Below, one piece after another: positions 19,194 to 31,251 of a stretch of DNA of 64,000 nucleotides. Source of the DNA: Chloroflexota bacterium (lineage in GTDB: Bacteria > Chloroflexota > Anaerolineae > Promineifilales > Promineifilaceae); the NCBI GenBank assembly GCA_022616275.1, contig JAKEFB010000059.1, forward strand, positions 1 to 64,000. Reading direction: 5' to 3'. The notes under the pieces are model-generated. The model made no database searches and was not told where the DNA came from. It saw only the letters and a list, made by a program, of their open reading frames with translations. A program made the position numbers and the translations under genes. Positions within the stretch are counted from its first letter, which is position 1. Each line of letters opens with the position of its first letter.

Positions 19194-20501
19194 TTAACCT
19201 TCCAACAGCAACTGCTCTGGGTCCTCAATTAGTTCCTTGATCCGCACCAGGAATTGAACGGCCTCCCGGCCGTCTACAATGCGGTGGTCGTAGCTAAGGG
19301 CCAGGTACATCATCGGCCGGATGACGACTTCGCCGTTCAGGGCGACCGGCCGTTCTTCGATTTTGTGCAGGCCGAGGATGCCAACCTGCGGCGGGTTGAG
19401 GATGGGGGTGCTAAGCAGGGAGCCGAAGACGCCGCCGTTGGTGATGGTGAAGGTCCCGCCGCGCAAATCTTCCAGGGACAACGTGCCCTCGCGGGCCTTG
19501 TCGGCAAACTCCTTGATGGCCTGCTCGATGCCGGCGAAGGTCATCCGGTCGGCGTCGCGCAGCACAGGCACGACCAGCCCTTCTTCCACGCCCACGGCAA
19601 TACCGATGTCGTAGTACTGTTTGAGGATCATGTCGTCGCCGTCAATTTCGGCATTGAGTTGGGGGAAGGCTTTCAGCGCGCCGATGCTGGCCTTGACGAA
19701 GAAGGACATGAAGCCCAGCTTGATGCCGTGCCGCTGCTGGAACGTTTCCTGGCGGCGTTTGCGCAGACCCATGACGGCGCTCATATCCACTTCGTTGAAG
19801 GTGGTCAGCATGGCGGCGTTGTGTTGGGCCTCGACCAGACGGCGGGCAATGGTCCGGCGGCGGCGGGACATGCGCAGGCGCTCTTCGCGCCGGCCGGCGG
19901 TGGGCTGGGCGGCCGGGGCGGGGGCTGTAGCCGGTTCGGGGGCCGGCCGGGCTGGAGCAGGTTCGGCCACTGGTGGCGCAACCACCGGCTGTTCAGGCGC
20001 TTTTTCGGTGGGTGGTTCGGCCGTCTGTTGTTCCAGGTATTCCTGAACGTCTTGCTTGGTGATCCGGCCGCCGGCCCCGCGGCCGGGGACCTGGGCCAGG
20101 TCCACGCCCTGTTCCTGGGCCAGCCGCCGGGCGACCGGGGTAACGCGCTCCTTTTCTTCGGCCGGTGGTTGAGGTGGCGCTTCCGGCCTGGTTGCGGCGG
20201 CCGGTTCTTCTTTCCGGGCTGGGGCGGCCTGGCCAGCCTGCCGGCCGTCGGCCGAGGGCTGGCCGCCGGCCTCAATCAGGCCCAGGGTGTCGCCCACGGC
20301 CACGTCTTCCCCCTGTTGTTTTTCGATTTTGGCCAGGACGCCGGCCGTTTCGGCGCCCACCTCGACGTCTACTTTGTCTGTTTCCAGGACGACCAACAGG
20401 TCGCCCACGGCAACGGTATCGCCCTCTTTCTTGAGCCACTCACCTACAGTGGCCTCGACAACCGATTCACCCATCTGTGGTACACGGATCTTTGTGGTCA
20501 T
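19194..20501 (-). CDS. sucB: dihydrolipoyllysine succinyltransferase, 2-oxoglutarate dehydrogenase E2
   Basis: E2 carries succinyl groups on lipoyl-lysine and transfers them to CoA. The 435-residue protein has a lipoyl domain (lysine in [12 protein letters not shown] at about 43), a Pro/Ala-rich linker, a peripheral-subunit-binding domain ([20 protein letters not shown]) and a C-terminal catalytic domain ending in [17 protein letters not shown] with the active-site His and Asp. It follows sucA and a small lipoprotein gene in the same direction. Confidence 0.93.
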   Translation of the reverse strand: MTTKIRVPQMGESVVEATVGEWLKKEGDTVAVGDLLVVLETDKVDVEVGAETAGVLAKIEKQQGEDVAVGDTLGLIEAGGQPSADGRQAGQAAPARKEEPAAATRPEAPPQPPAEEKERVTPVARRLAQEQGVDLAQVPGRGAGGRITKQDVQEYLEQQTAEPPTEKAPEQPVVAPPVAEPAPARPAPEPATAPAPAAQPTAGRREERLRMSRRRRTIARRLVEAQHNAAMLTTFNEVDMSAVMGLRKRRQETFQQRHGIKLGFMSFFVKASIGALKAFPQLNAEIDGDDMILKQYYDIGIAVGVEEGLVVPVLRDADRMTFAGIEQAIKEFADKAREGTLSLEDLRGGTFTITNGGVFGSLLSTPILNPPQVGILGLHKIEERPVALNGEVVIRPMMYLALSYDHRIVDGREAVQFLVRIKELIEDPEQLLLEG

Positions 20502-20529
20502 CTTTCTTTCTCGTTACTTCGTCCAAAAC

Positions 20530-21118
20530 TTATGGTTCGGCCGCACAGGTCAATTCAATGCTGTCAACAATCTCTTCAGCCTCAGTGTTTAATTGTTCAC
20601 TATTGCCTTTGTAAAGGTATACCATTGCAAAGTTGTTGGGACACTTTATGGCGCGCATATCAACTGTTTGAAATATATCTGGGTCTTGAACGCCAACCTG
20701 GTTTAGGGAGGAATCTTCTGGCAACGACATCGTTGGTATCAGGATGGTAGCTGTTGCTACTTCGTAATCTTCATTTTCCATTTTCGTTGGCTCTTGAACG
20801 ATGGTCACTGAATTTAGATGATAACGGGTACGTAGTCTATCTATATTTACTTCTAACTCTTGCTCTGAAACGTAAGGCAAAGGAGAAAGAGCAATACCTA
20901 TAATGACAATGAGAACCCTGTCCTTGTTCCACAATCCCCTTTCACTTTTCAACACAATCGAACGACTTCGTGCATCGGATTCCACACGCCAGCCTCTCGG
21001 TTTCTCGAAGCTTATGCCAAACTCAGCGTCTTCATAAAATTGTTTGGGTGATGTCGAACTACAACCTGATACAACCAAAAGCATCAAGAATAGCAAACAT
21101 AACTGATAACTATTATGC

Positions 21119-21129
<11 letters not shown>
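20530..21129 (-). CDS. lipoprotein of unknown function inside the suc operon
   Basis: Choosing the TTG at 21129 gives a 199-residue product with an ideal lipoprotein signal: RVKHNSYQ, a hydrophobic core, then lipobox VVSGC. A GAGGAA ribosome site lies at proper distance, and the TTG overlaps the sucA stop by 11 bases, so translation is probably coupled. The mature part has FEKPRGWRVESDARSRSIVL and resembles PsbP/DUF1795-like folds only loosely. Base composition is clearly lower in GC than sucA and sucB, hinting at insertion of a foreign gene. Function unknown. Confidence 0.7.
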
Positions 21130-23890
<2,761 letters not shown>

Positions 23891-23932
23891 GTGGCTATTG
23901 TACATGAGGCTGGGGTGACTATCCACCCGCGT

Positions 23933-24052
23933 CAACCTCCCGGAGGTTCTAGCGATGGTCGCTGGGCAGCCCGGCGCAATCGCCAACCTCCGGGAGGTTC
24001 TAGCGATGGTCGCTGGGCAGCCCGGCGCAATCGCCAACCTCCGGGAGGTTCT
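23933..24052. repeat. 51-base tandem repeat, 2.4 copies, built on a palindrome
   Basis: Units begin at 23933, 23984 and 24035 with a strict 51-base period. Each opens with the 15-base palindrome AACCTCCCGGAGGTT or its variant AACCTCCGGGAGGTT and continues with TAGCGATGGTCGCTGGGCAG and CCCGGCGCAATCGCC; the third copy breaks off after the palindrome. The array fills the gap between the oxygenase gene and sucA, just upstream of sucA. The same palindrome core forms the hairpin at 57598-57630. Confidence 0.85.
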
Positions 24053-25176
24053 CAGATGGGCTGGCGGAGGGTGGCCGGAATGGTAAATAACGGCCGGTTG
24101 CCGCCCCGCTCTATTTTGACCAGCTCCTGCACCAGGGCATAGCTGAACCACTGCAACAATTTGCTGCCCCGGGGGTGGCGGTGGACGAACCGGCCGGCAA
24201 TCCACCAGTATAGCTCCTCAAGCCACAATAAGAGCACCGTCCAGTTGGAGCGGGGCACGCCCAGCATATCGGCTACCGGCTTATCAATGCTGTGGCGAAT
24301 GGTCGTCCTCGGCAGGCCGTCAAACAGTTTGCCGGGCGTTTGAGTGACCATAAAGTCCAGCAAGGCTTTGGTCAATTCGACCCCGGCCTCGCTGGGCGCC
24401 ATTTGCCGGTTGAAGATGGTGCTGGCCAGATCGTAAGCCTCGGCCACACCGGCCGGCAGCAGCTCCGGCCGGATGCCCAGGTTGTGCCCAACGACCTTCC
24501 AGGTGTGCAGATAGGCGGCCTCCTCGTCGGCCGTTACCGGGATGTGAAAGCGTTTCAGGCCCAGGAGGACCTGGATGGAGAAGGTCATCAACGTCCCGGC
24601 CAGGTCTTCCTGGTTGATGGGCATACCCCAGGCCGGGTCCCACTGCTCCTGCCAGGTGGGCACGTATTCAATCGTGTGGCGAATGGCGGCGTGCATCAGC
24701 CGCACTTTCTGGATGGAGGGAATGGCCCGGCCGTGGGGCTTGAAGGCGCCGGGAGCCATGACGTTCAAAATGAACTGGGCCGTTTCAAAAATCCGACGGT
24801 CCACGTGGTTGGTCAGACGCTGGGTGAGGTAGAGCACCTGGGCGCCTTTGCCGGCGGCGTAGGCGCTGGGCAGCGAGGCGCAAAAGAGGAGGGTAACGAT
24901 GCTGGTCCAATGCAGGTCAAAGAACGCGCCACCCTGTTCGATCATGGCCAGGTCGGCCCACTCGGGCAGGTGGGCGGTCTGCTCCAGGTAGTCGTGAATG
25001 GTAGGAGGCAGGTCGTCGAGAATGATCTCTTCATTTTCGACCAGGCTGCGCATGATTTTGTTGAGGTGGGGAATACCGTAGCTTTCGACAGCCGTGGTAA
25101 TGACGGCGTCGGCCAGCGGATCACCCACCTGGCGCATTTCGTCCAGCAATTGATTGGTCCAGCGATTGGTTGGCAC
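24052..25176 (-). CDS. MpaB/rubber-oxygenase family (DUF2236) protein
   Basis: The 374-residue protein matches the ER-bound oxygenase MpaB / latex-clearing-protein-like catalytic domain family: an N-terminal region with GDPLADAVI, HLPEWADLAMIEQGGAFF, the heme-site region RRIFETAQFILNVMAPGAF with KVRLMHAAIRH, and NQEDLAGTLMTFS. Family members bind b-type heme through His and carry out oxygenase or peroxidase reactions, though most are uncharacterised. No signal peptide. The end of the gene abuts the 51-base tandem repeats. Confidence 0.8.
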   Translation of the reverse strand: MPTNRWTNQLLDEMRQVGDPLADAVITTAVESYGIPHLNKIMRSLVENEEIILDDLPPTIHDYLEQTAHLPEWADLAMIEQGGAFFDLHWTSIVTLLFCASLPSAYAAGKGAQVLYLTQRLTNHVDRRIFETAQFILNVMAPGAFKPHGRAIPSIQKVRLMHAAIRHTIEYVPTWQEQWDPAWGMPINQEDLAGTLMTFSIQVLLGLKRFHIPVTADEEAAYLHTWKVVGHNLGIRPELLPAGVAEAYDLASTIFNRQMAPSEAGVELTKALLDFMVTQTPGKLFDGLPRTTIRHSIDKPVADMLGVPRSNWTVLLLWLEELYWWIAGRFVHRHPRGSKLLQWFSYALVQELVKIERGGNRPLFTIPATLRQPI

Positions 25177-25252
25177 GTTGTATCCTCCCTGATATGGCTT
25201 GTTGAGAAACGAAACGACGCCTTTATTATACGCTTAAGAACCCGCTTTCGGG

Positions 25253-25374
25253 AGTGCCTGGCACGGGGCAATTGGTGGTAGATTGTCCAACGTGGCTCTG
25301 CCCCGTGCCAGGCACTTGGGGAGGGGCAAACGGTGGTAGATCATCCAGAGTGGTTCTGCCCCGTGCCAGGCACT
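25253..25374. repeat. 58-base direct duplication with inverted GTGCCTGGCACGGGGC arms
   Basis: AGTGCCTGGCACGGGGC (25253-25269) is the exact reverse complement of GCCCCGTGCCAGGCACT at 25300-25316; a second copy of the latter lies 58 bases further at 25358-25374. The sequences between (GGTGGTAGAT..TCCA..GTGG.TCTG) are also duplicated with substitutions. The second copy ends on the stop codon of the WYL gene. A related hairpin occurs at 60766-60798. Confidence 0.8.
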
Positions 25375-26339
25375 TAGGGAGATTCCCCTTCCCCGGCCGC
25401 CAGCAAGGCAATACGAGCGGCCAGTTTTTGCAACGCCTGGCGCAGCTCGGCCGGCTGCCGTACCTGGAACGAACAGTCCAGGCCGGCCAGGAAGTGGGCA
25501 AACCAGGGCAGGCTTTGCACGTAGCAGCGCAGGGCCAACCCTCCGGCCTCCTCAGCCAACGTGCCTAACGCGGGAGGGACTTGTTGCCGGGCGCCGGCCG
25601 CGTCGGTCTGCAGCAGGACGTCAATAGCCCAGATTCCAGGCGTCGTCGCCAGGGCCTGGTTGACGTGGGCCAGGGGGTCGAAGTCGGCCGGCCGGGTAAA
25701 GGTTGTCTGGCAACAGGTGGCGGCCAGCACCCGGTCCAGCCGGAAGGTGCGCAGACCCTGTCGCAGGTGGCAGTAGCCGGGCAGATACCAGAAGCCGGCC
25801 CGGTAGACCAGGCCGTAAGGGTCCACCAGGCGGGTGGTTGCTTCGTCGTTCCAGGCCTGGTATTGCAGCCGGAGCTGCCGCCCCTCCTCGATGGCCAGGC
25901 TAACCGTGAGGATAGCTTCGCCGGTCGGGTCTGTCCGGGCCAGGGGCAGATCCAGGACCAGGACACTCTGCAGCGCCTGGAGTTGAGCCCGCAATGGGGC
26001 CGGCAGCACCCGCTCCAGCTTGGCCGCCGCCCCATTGACGGCCACCGGGTCCACGCCCAGCCCCAGCCGCCGGGCCAGCAACAAACCCAGGGCCAGCGCC
26101 AGCGCTTCCCGGTCGTTGAACATCAGCGGCGGCAGCTTGAAGCCCGGCCGGAGGCGATAGCCGCCATAGCGCCCTCGTTCAGCCTCAATGGGCAGGCCCA
26201 TGTCTTGCAGCATAGTGACGTAGCGGCGCACCGTCCGTTCGTCCACTTCCAGCCGGCGGGCCAGCTCCTGGCCGCTCAACTGGGGATGTAATTGGAGGAG
26301 TTCCAGGATGGTGAGGAGACGGGTAGTGGGTTGGTACAT
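25374..26339 (-). CDS. WYL-domain transcriptional regulator with HTH_11
   Basis: The 321-residue protein has an N-terminal winged helix (TRLLTILELLQLHPQLSGQE then LARRLEVDERTVRRYVTMLQ), a linker and a WYL domain (LRLQYQAWNDEATTRLVDPY, GFWYLPGYCHLRQGLRTFRL, DRVL), as in YafY/DeoR-type regulators that sense ligands through WYL. It is divergent from a dienelactone-hydrolase-like gene, with only 69 bases between the starts, so it probably controls that gene and itself. Confidence 0.88.
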   Translation of the reverse strand: MYQPTTRLLTILELLQLHPQLSGQELARRLEVDERTVRRYVTMLQDMGLPIEAERGRYGGYRLRPGFKLPPLMFNDREALALALGLLLARRLGLGVDPVAVNGAAAKLERVLPAPLRAQLQALQSVLVLDLPLARTDPTGEAILTVSLAIEEGRQLRLQYQAWNDEATTRLVDPYGLVYRAGFWYLPGYCHLRQGLRTFRLDRVLAATCCQTTFTRPADFDPLAHVNQALATTPGIWAIDVLLQTDAAGARQQVPPALGTLAEEAGGLALRCYVQSLPWFAHFLAGLDCSFQVRQPAELRQALQKLAARIALLAAGEGESP

Positions 26340-26408
26340 AGCTTAATCAGGATCGATTATGCCCGCTTTTGGGTGTAAACTCAAGTCTAAAACAAGGAGC
26401 GTTTGACG

Positions 26409-27092
26409 ATGATTAACTTTCCAACCGAAACTGCGCCGACCGGCGGCTACCTGGCATTACCGGAAGGAGGGCAAGGGCCAGGCGTTCTGGTCCTGCACGC
26501 CTGGTGGGGGTTGACCGGGTTCTTCAAGGAATTCTGTGACCGGCTGGCCGGGGAGGGGTTTGTCGTCCTGGCGCCGGACCTTTACGGCAACGGGGCCACG
26601 GCCGAGACGATTGCCGAAGCTGAGGAACTTATCGGCCGGCAGGAGTTCGAGGCCACGCAGGCTGTTGCCCTTGGCGCAGTAGACTATTTACGCAATCACC
26701 CGGCCGTTCAGGGTGACAAGATCGGCGTCGTTGGTTTTTCGATGGGGGCAGCCTGGGCGATGTTGCTGGCCGCCGTTTTCAAACCGGCCGACGTGGGGGC
26801 GGTGGCCATCTTTTACGGCATTGAATCGAGTATCGAGTGGGACGATTTTGCCAGGACGAAGGCGGCGTTCCTGGGCCATTTTGCGGAGAACGACCCGTAC
26901 GAGTCGTTGGAAACCATCCGCCAGACGGAAGCCGAAATCAAAAAAGCCGGCCGGCCGGTTACCTTCCACGTTTACCCTGGCACGGGCCACTGGTTTTTCG
27001 AGAGTAACCGGCCGGACGCCTACAACGCCGCCGCTGCCCAACTGGCCTGGGAGCGGACGTTAGCCTTTTTGCACCACTCCCTACATGCCTAA
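26409..27092 (+). CDS. dienelactone hydrolase family alpha/beta hydrolase
   Basis: The ATG at 26409 follows AAGGAG and gives 227 residues. The protein has the family start (GYLALPEGGQGPGVLVLHAWWGL), the nucleophile elbow VGFSMGAAWAM, in which the usual dienelactone hydrolase Cys is Ser, and the C-terminal His in YPGTGHWFFE. Substrate is unknown; Ser in place of Cys points away from true dienelactone hydrolase activity. It is divergent from the WYL regulator and convergent with the membrane-repeat gene, whose stop lies within it (27081-27092 overlap). Confidence 0.85.
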   Translation: MINFPTETAPTGGYLALPEGGQGPGVLVLHAWWGLTGFFKEFCDRLAGEGFVVLAPDLYGNGATAETIAEAEELIGRQEFEATQAVALGAVDYLRNHPAVQGDKIGVVGFSMGAAWAMLLAAVFKPADVGAVAIFYGIESSIEWDDFARTKAAFLGHFAENDPYESLETIRQTEAEIKKAGRPVTFHVYPGTGHWFFESNRPDAYNAAAAQLAWERTLAFLHHSLHA

Positions 27093-28571
27093 CAAAATGG
27101 GCAGCGTCAGGGCGATGGCCACGACGAGGACCCACAGCGCCGGGGCCGAGGTGAGGATTTGTTCGCGGCGGCGGGCAATGCGGGCGGCTTCGGCCTGGCT
27201 GCGGGAAACCCACCACGGCCGGCCGGCCGCCTCCAACCGGTAAAAGACCACACTCAGCCCGGCCCCATAGGCCAGGTGGCCGACCACGGCCGGGAAGGCC
27301 TCGGCGGCCGCGGCCACGCTCCATTGCGGCGTGCTGCCGAGCAGGGCCGGCAGGAGCGTCAGCGGCCCCAACACCCACCACACAAAGCCGTAAGAGACGC
27401 CCCAGCCCACAGCCGAGCCCAGGTCGTAACTCTGGCGGCGGAACAGCAGGCCGTAGCTCATGCCGATTAGGGCGGCAATGGCCAGGTGGACGATAAAACC
27501 GGCCAGGGGTGACACGGCCCCAACCAGGCGAGCCACGGTAGGCAGGAAGCCAATCTGGACCATGACCACGGTGAATAACAGCCCACCCACCAGGCCGGCG
27601 GCCGCGCCCTGCCCCAGCGCCCGCAACCCTTGCGTTCCGGCCCCTTCGTGATGGTAGCGGCCGACATCTTCGGCCAGGAGGAATTCGACCAGGCGATGGA
27701 ACCACTGGTAGAGGAGGGCCACGGCCGCGCCAAAAAGCAGAAAGCCGGGCAGAGACGGGAAATCGGTTCGCGTCGCCGCCAGCGACCAGGCCAGGCCGTC
27801 GCCGTTGAGCAGGGGGATGAGCGTGCGCGCCCCGGCTATCCACCAGAAGAAGCCGTAGACGACGCCGCGTACCAACCCTGCGCCGGCCGCGCCAAAAGGC
27901 CTGGGATAGAGCCAGGCGTAACCCAGGCCGGCCAGCAGGCCAATCAGCAGCGTTATGAGCCAGGCCGCCGGGCGAGAATCGCGCAGCGTGTCGCCAAGCA
28001 TGGCCCCCATGCCGGCCAGGTGGCCCTGGGCGTCGAGCATGAGACCCAGAAGCCAGGCGGCCAGCAGGCCGGCGACCGCCCCGCGCAATAACGGGCCGGA
28101 CCAGGCGCCGCCGGCCGGTCCACGCCGCAAAGCCGCCATAACCAGCCCGGTTCCAGAACCGTAGATAAAGTGCCCCAATAAGGAAGGGAAGGCATCCTGG
28201 GCGGCGTGGACTTCCCAGGTTACGGGCCGGCCGAGGAGCAGCGGCAAGAGGGTCAGCGGGCCAATAACCCACCAAGCCAGACCATAAGCCAGGCCCCAGA
28301 AGAGGGTCTCGCCGGCGCCCGGCCGCTGCCGCCAGACCAGCCAGCCAAAACCGGCCCCAACCAGGACGGCAATGGCCAGGTGGACCAGGAAACCGGCCAG
28401 GGCGGAATCGGCCCGGACCAACAGGGCAATCGTCGGCAGCAGCCCTAGCTGGGACATGGCCGCGCCAAACAACAGCCCGCCCACCAGCCCGGCAGCCGCG
28501 CCGGGCAGGAGCGCATTTTTCAACAAATTATCCTGGCCTCCTGGCGTTTTGGCGCCAACTTCCTCATTCAT
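27081..28571 (-). CDS. integral membrane protein with three copies of a four-helix repeat
   Basis: Starting at the ATG at 28571 (overlapping the upstream stop by 8 bases) the protein has 496 residues made of three tandem units of about 150. Each unit repeats GAAAGLVGGLLF, GLLPTIALLVRADSALAGF, VHLAIAVLVGAGFG, YGLAWWVIGPLTLLPLLLG and SLLGHFIYGSGTG with variation. A fourth copy forms the N-terminus of the neighbouring NDH-2 gene. The shared unit suggests interaction between the two products in the membrane. I know of no assigned function for the repeat. Confidence 0.75.
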   Translation of the reverse strand: MNEEVGAKTPGGQDNLLKNALLPGAAAGLVGGLLFGAAMSQLGLLPTIALLVRADSALAGFLVHLAIAVLVGAGFGWLVWRQRPGAGETLFWGLAYGLAWWVIGPLTLLPLLLGRPVTWEVHAAQDAFPSLLGHFIYGSGTGLVMAALRRGPAGGAWSGPLLRGAVAGLLAAWLLGLMLDAQGHLAGMGAMLGDTLRDSRPAAWLITLLIGLLAGLGYAWLYPRPFGAAGAGLVRGVVYGFFWWIAGARTLIPLLNGDGLAWSLAATRTDFPSLPGFLLFGAAVALLYQWFHRLVEFLLAEDVGRYHHEGAGTQGLRALGQGAAAGLVGGLLFTVVMVQIGFLPTVARLVGAVSPLAGFIVHLAIAALIGMSYGLLFRRQSYDLGSAVGWGVSYGFVWWVLGPLTLLPALLGSTPQWSVAAAAEAFPAVVGHLAYGAGLSVVFYRLEAAGRPWWVSRSQAEAARIARRREQILTSAPALWVLVVAIALTLPILLGM

Positions 28572-30297
28572 ATGGCAAGTGGTCTGAATCGGTGACGGCC
28601 GCCGGGGCCGTGTCGGCCGTGAGCACAATATCGCGGGGAAAGAAGATGTCCAGCAGCCAATCCAACAGCACCCGGACTTTCTTTTCTAGGCCGGGCAGTT
28701 TGCCCAGGTAAACGCCGCGCCACAGCAACCAGGCCAGCAGGCCGGAGAAGCGGCGGCCCATAATCTCGGCCGCCCCGGTGCGATGGCCCAGGGCTACCAG
28801 CAGGCCAATGGTCTTGAAACGAAACGGTTTGGCCGGCCGGCCCTGAAAGGCAGCCAGGATGTTGTCGGCCGCGGTTTTACCCTCGCGCAAGGCGTGCTGG
28901 GCTGTTGGTGGGTAAAAGCCGCCGTGGCTATACGGGTTGGGAATCACGGCGCAATCGCCCACAGCCCAAACGTTGGCCAGCCCTTTCACCTGCAAGGTTT
29001 CGTCGGCCAGCACCGCGCCGCGCCGGTCGTGTTCACCGGGCAGGCCGGCCAGCAGCGGGTTGGGCTGGTTGCCGGCCGTCCAGATGATGGTCTGGGTGGG
29101 AATGGCAGCGCCGTCCTCGAGCAGCACGGCCCCAGCCGTGGCTCCCGATACCCGGGCATTAAGGACAAACTCGACGCCCCGCGCCTGCAATTTGCGCAGC
29201 GAGTAATTGGCCAGCGCCGGGCTTAGCTCCGGCAAAATCCGGTCGCGCGAGTGGACGAGGACGAAACGCAGCGCTTCCGGCTCGACGTGGGGATAGTAGC
29301 GCAAGACGCTGTGAACCAGGTCGAACAGCTCGGCAATCATTTCCGTGCCGGCAAAGCCGGCCCCGGCGACGACAAAAGTCAACAGGCGCTGCCGTTCGGC
29401 CGGGTCCGGCTCGACGTCGGCCCGTTCCAACGTAGCCAGGACATGGTTGCGCAGCCGGGTGGCGTCTTCCAACGTTTTCAGGTTGAAGGCGTGCTCGGCC
29501 ATGCCGGGCAGATCGTAGTAATGGGGTACAGAACCCAGGGCCAAGACCAGATGATCGTAGGCCAGCGTCTCCAGGGGAAGGCCTGGCCCGGCCTGGAGGC
29601 AGACGGTCTGGTTCGTTGTGTCAATGGCGGTGACGGCCGCGCGGAGAAAGCGGGTGTGAGGGCAGGCGGCGCGAACCGGGGCGCTAATGTGTTGTGGCTC
29701 CAGGGCGCCGGAGGCAACTTCGGCCAGCATGGGGGTAAAGAGCAGGTAGTTGCTCTGGCTGACCAGCGTTACCTGCAGGTTCTGGTCGCGGGCCGCCGCT
29801 TTTTCCAGCCGTTGGGCGGCGCTGACGCCGCCAAAGCCGCCACCCAGGATGACGACGCGCCGGGGTGTCGCGGCGGCCGGAGCCACGACCGCCGGCGACC
29901 GGCGATAGAGGAGTGGGGCTAGGTAGTAAAAGCTGAACCCGGTCAGGCCGCCATAGACCAGGTAGCCAACCAGGTTAAAGAAAGCCGCGCCGGCCTCGAC
30001 CAGCGTCCAGCCTGGCCCCTGGCCGGCCAGCAGCGGCGCCAGGGTCAAGGGTCCTACCCCCCACCACAAGAGGCCATAGAGAACGCCGCTACTGATAGCG
30101 GCGGCGTAACTTTCCGGCCGGTGGCCAAAGATAAGGCCAAACCCGGCGCCCAGCAGGGCAGACAGGAGCAGGTGGGGCAATAGAGCGGCCGGGCCGGCCA
30201 TCATTCCCTGGTTCAGCAGCGCCCAACCGGAGACCGTCCCCCCAACTAGGCCGGCCGCTGCGCCCGCTAGGGCTTCGTCGCGCCACAAAGAGGACAT
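28564..30297 (-). CDS. type II NADH dehydrogenase-like protein with N-terminal membrane domain
   Basis: Residues 1 to about 138 form the same four-helix membrane unit seen three times in the next gene (GLVGGTVSGWALLNQGM, SALLGAGFGLIF, YGLLWWGVGPLTLAPLLAG). From about 146 it is an NDH-2/FAD-dependent pyridine nucleotide-disulphide oxidoreductase: FAD loop VVILGGGFGGVSAAQRLEK, NADH loop VVAGAGFAGTEMIAELFDL, and ANVWAVGDCAVIPNPY. NDH-2 enzymes pass electrons from NADH to quinone without pumping protons. Ordinary NDH-2 enzymes of about 430 residues lack this extra N-terminal domain. Confidence 0.85.
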   Translation of the reverse strand: MSSLWRDEALAGAAAGLVGGTVSGWALLNQGMMAGPAALLPHLLLSALLGAGFGLIFGHRPESYAAAISSGVLYGLLWWGVGPLTLAPLLAGQGPGWTLVEAGAAFFNLVGYLVYGGLTGFSFYYLAPLLYRRSPAVVAPAAATPRRVVILGGGFGGVSAAQRLEKAAARDQNLQVTLVSQSNYLLFTPMLAEVASGALEPQHISAPVRAACPHTRFLRAAVTAIDTTNQTVCLQAGPGLPLETLAYDHLVLALGSVPHYYDLPGMAEHAFNLKTLEDATRLRNHVLATLERADVEPDPAERQRLLTFVVAGAGFAGTEMIAELFDLVHSVLRYYPHVEPEALRFVLVHSRDRILPELSPALANYSLRKLQARGVEFVLNARVSGATAGAVLLEDGAAIPTQTIIWTAGNQPNPLLAGLPGEHDRRGAVLADETLQVKGLANVWAVGDCAVIPNPYSHGGFYPPTAQHALREGKTAADNILAAFQGRPAKPFRFKTIGLLVALGHRTGAAEIMGRRFSGLLAWLLWRGVYLGKLPGLEKKVRVLLDWLLDIFFPRDIVLTADTAPAAVTDSDHLPYE

Positions 30298-30363
30298 GGT
30301 AGGCTACAACAGCCTGAAGGAAGCGGCGTTTGTCGGCAAAAATCCACGTTCCATTTTCTTTAC

Positions 30364-31047
30364 CTACTGGAGGGTCGCTGTGGCGAAGACGACCTGGAAG
30401 GGGACGCAGTAGATGACGATGCTCTGGTATGGGGACAGGTCTACCTCGGCCGGGATGTCGTAGTTCTGGTCGCCGAGGTTGCCTTTGAGGGAGCCCAGGT
30501 CCACGTAATCTGAACCAACGTCGGCGCTGCCGGCCGGGGCGGGGTTTTTGACCAGGATGACGTGCAGGTCCGGCCCGTTGGTGACGTTGAAGTTCTCCAG
30601 GCGCAGCACCCGGCCGCCATCGGGCAACTGGTAGATGGTGGCATTGCCCGACCCCTGATGGAAGTCGTCGGCCCCGGCGAACTGGCCCTGAGCCAGCGCC
30701 ACCGGCTCGGCCGCTGCGGAGGGCATCGTTTCCTCCATCGCCTTGTCCGACATGACCGCAGCGGCCGCGGCGTCCACCCTCTCGCCAACTTCGGCCCGTT
30801 CTTCCGGCGATAGGCCGGCCAGGTCGGCCTCGCCGGGCATGGCCGCCAGAAATTCCGCTTCCATGGTCGCCTTCTCTTCCGGCGACATGGCCTCCATCTC
30901 CGCCTGGCTGGGCGCTTCAAAGGGGAACGCTTCGTCCACCTTATTGTCAATGAACAGGGGAGAAGCCAGATACCAGCCGGCCGCCCCGACGATAATCAGG
31001 CCGACAAGCCCGGCCACAACAAGCAACGGCAAGGCGCGATTTTTCAT
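30364..31047 (-). CDS. membrane-anchored DM13-domain protein
   Basis: The 227-residue protein has an N-terminal membrane anchor (ALPLLVVAGLVGLIIVGAAG), an acidic, helical middle (about 40-115), and a C-terminal DM13 domain: GQFAGADDFHQGSGNATIYQ, LRLENFNVTNGPDLHVIL, and the conserved Cys in VIYCVPFQVVFATA. DM13 domains are proposed to handle redox or metal chemistry outside the membrane. It is upstream of the NDH-2 fusion gene on the same strand, separated by 66 bases, and may share its transcript. Confidence 0.85.
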   Translation of the reverse strand: MKNRALPLLVVAGLVGLIIVGAAGWYLASPLFIDNKVDEAFPFEAPSQAEMEAMSPEEKATMEAEFLAAMPGEADLAGLSPEERAEVGERVDAAAAAVMSDKAMEETMPSAAAEPVALAQGQFAGADDFHQGSGNATIYQLPDGGRVLRLENFNVTNGPDLHVILVKNPAPAGSADVGSDYVDLGSLKGNLGDQNYDIPAEVDLSPYQSIVIYCVPFQVVFATATLQ

Positions 31048-31251
31048 GGTTCAAACCTCCTGGGATCAGAGATATTGGCGTCATGGTGCGGTATAGTTGT
31101 TATTACCGGCTTACACAAAGATTGCGAGTTTATTAAAGGGGGTAAGGGGAGAATCGTCCTATTGAAGCAAGACCTCGTTTTGATCCATACTAGAGTACTA
31201 GGGCTGTTGGCGGTTATTGATATCTAGTTGCATAACAAAGGAGTACCACAT

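Noticed and set aside
23933-24052. CRISPR array
   Set aside because: Unit and spacer are both repeated identically with a 51-base period; there are no unique spacers and no cas genes.
23891-24205. In-frame N-terminal extension of sucA
   Set aside because: It is encoded by 51-base tandem repeats and Pro/Arg-rich text with no family match; conserved E1 sequence begins exactly at SIWHDFHGPNAGY.
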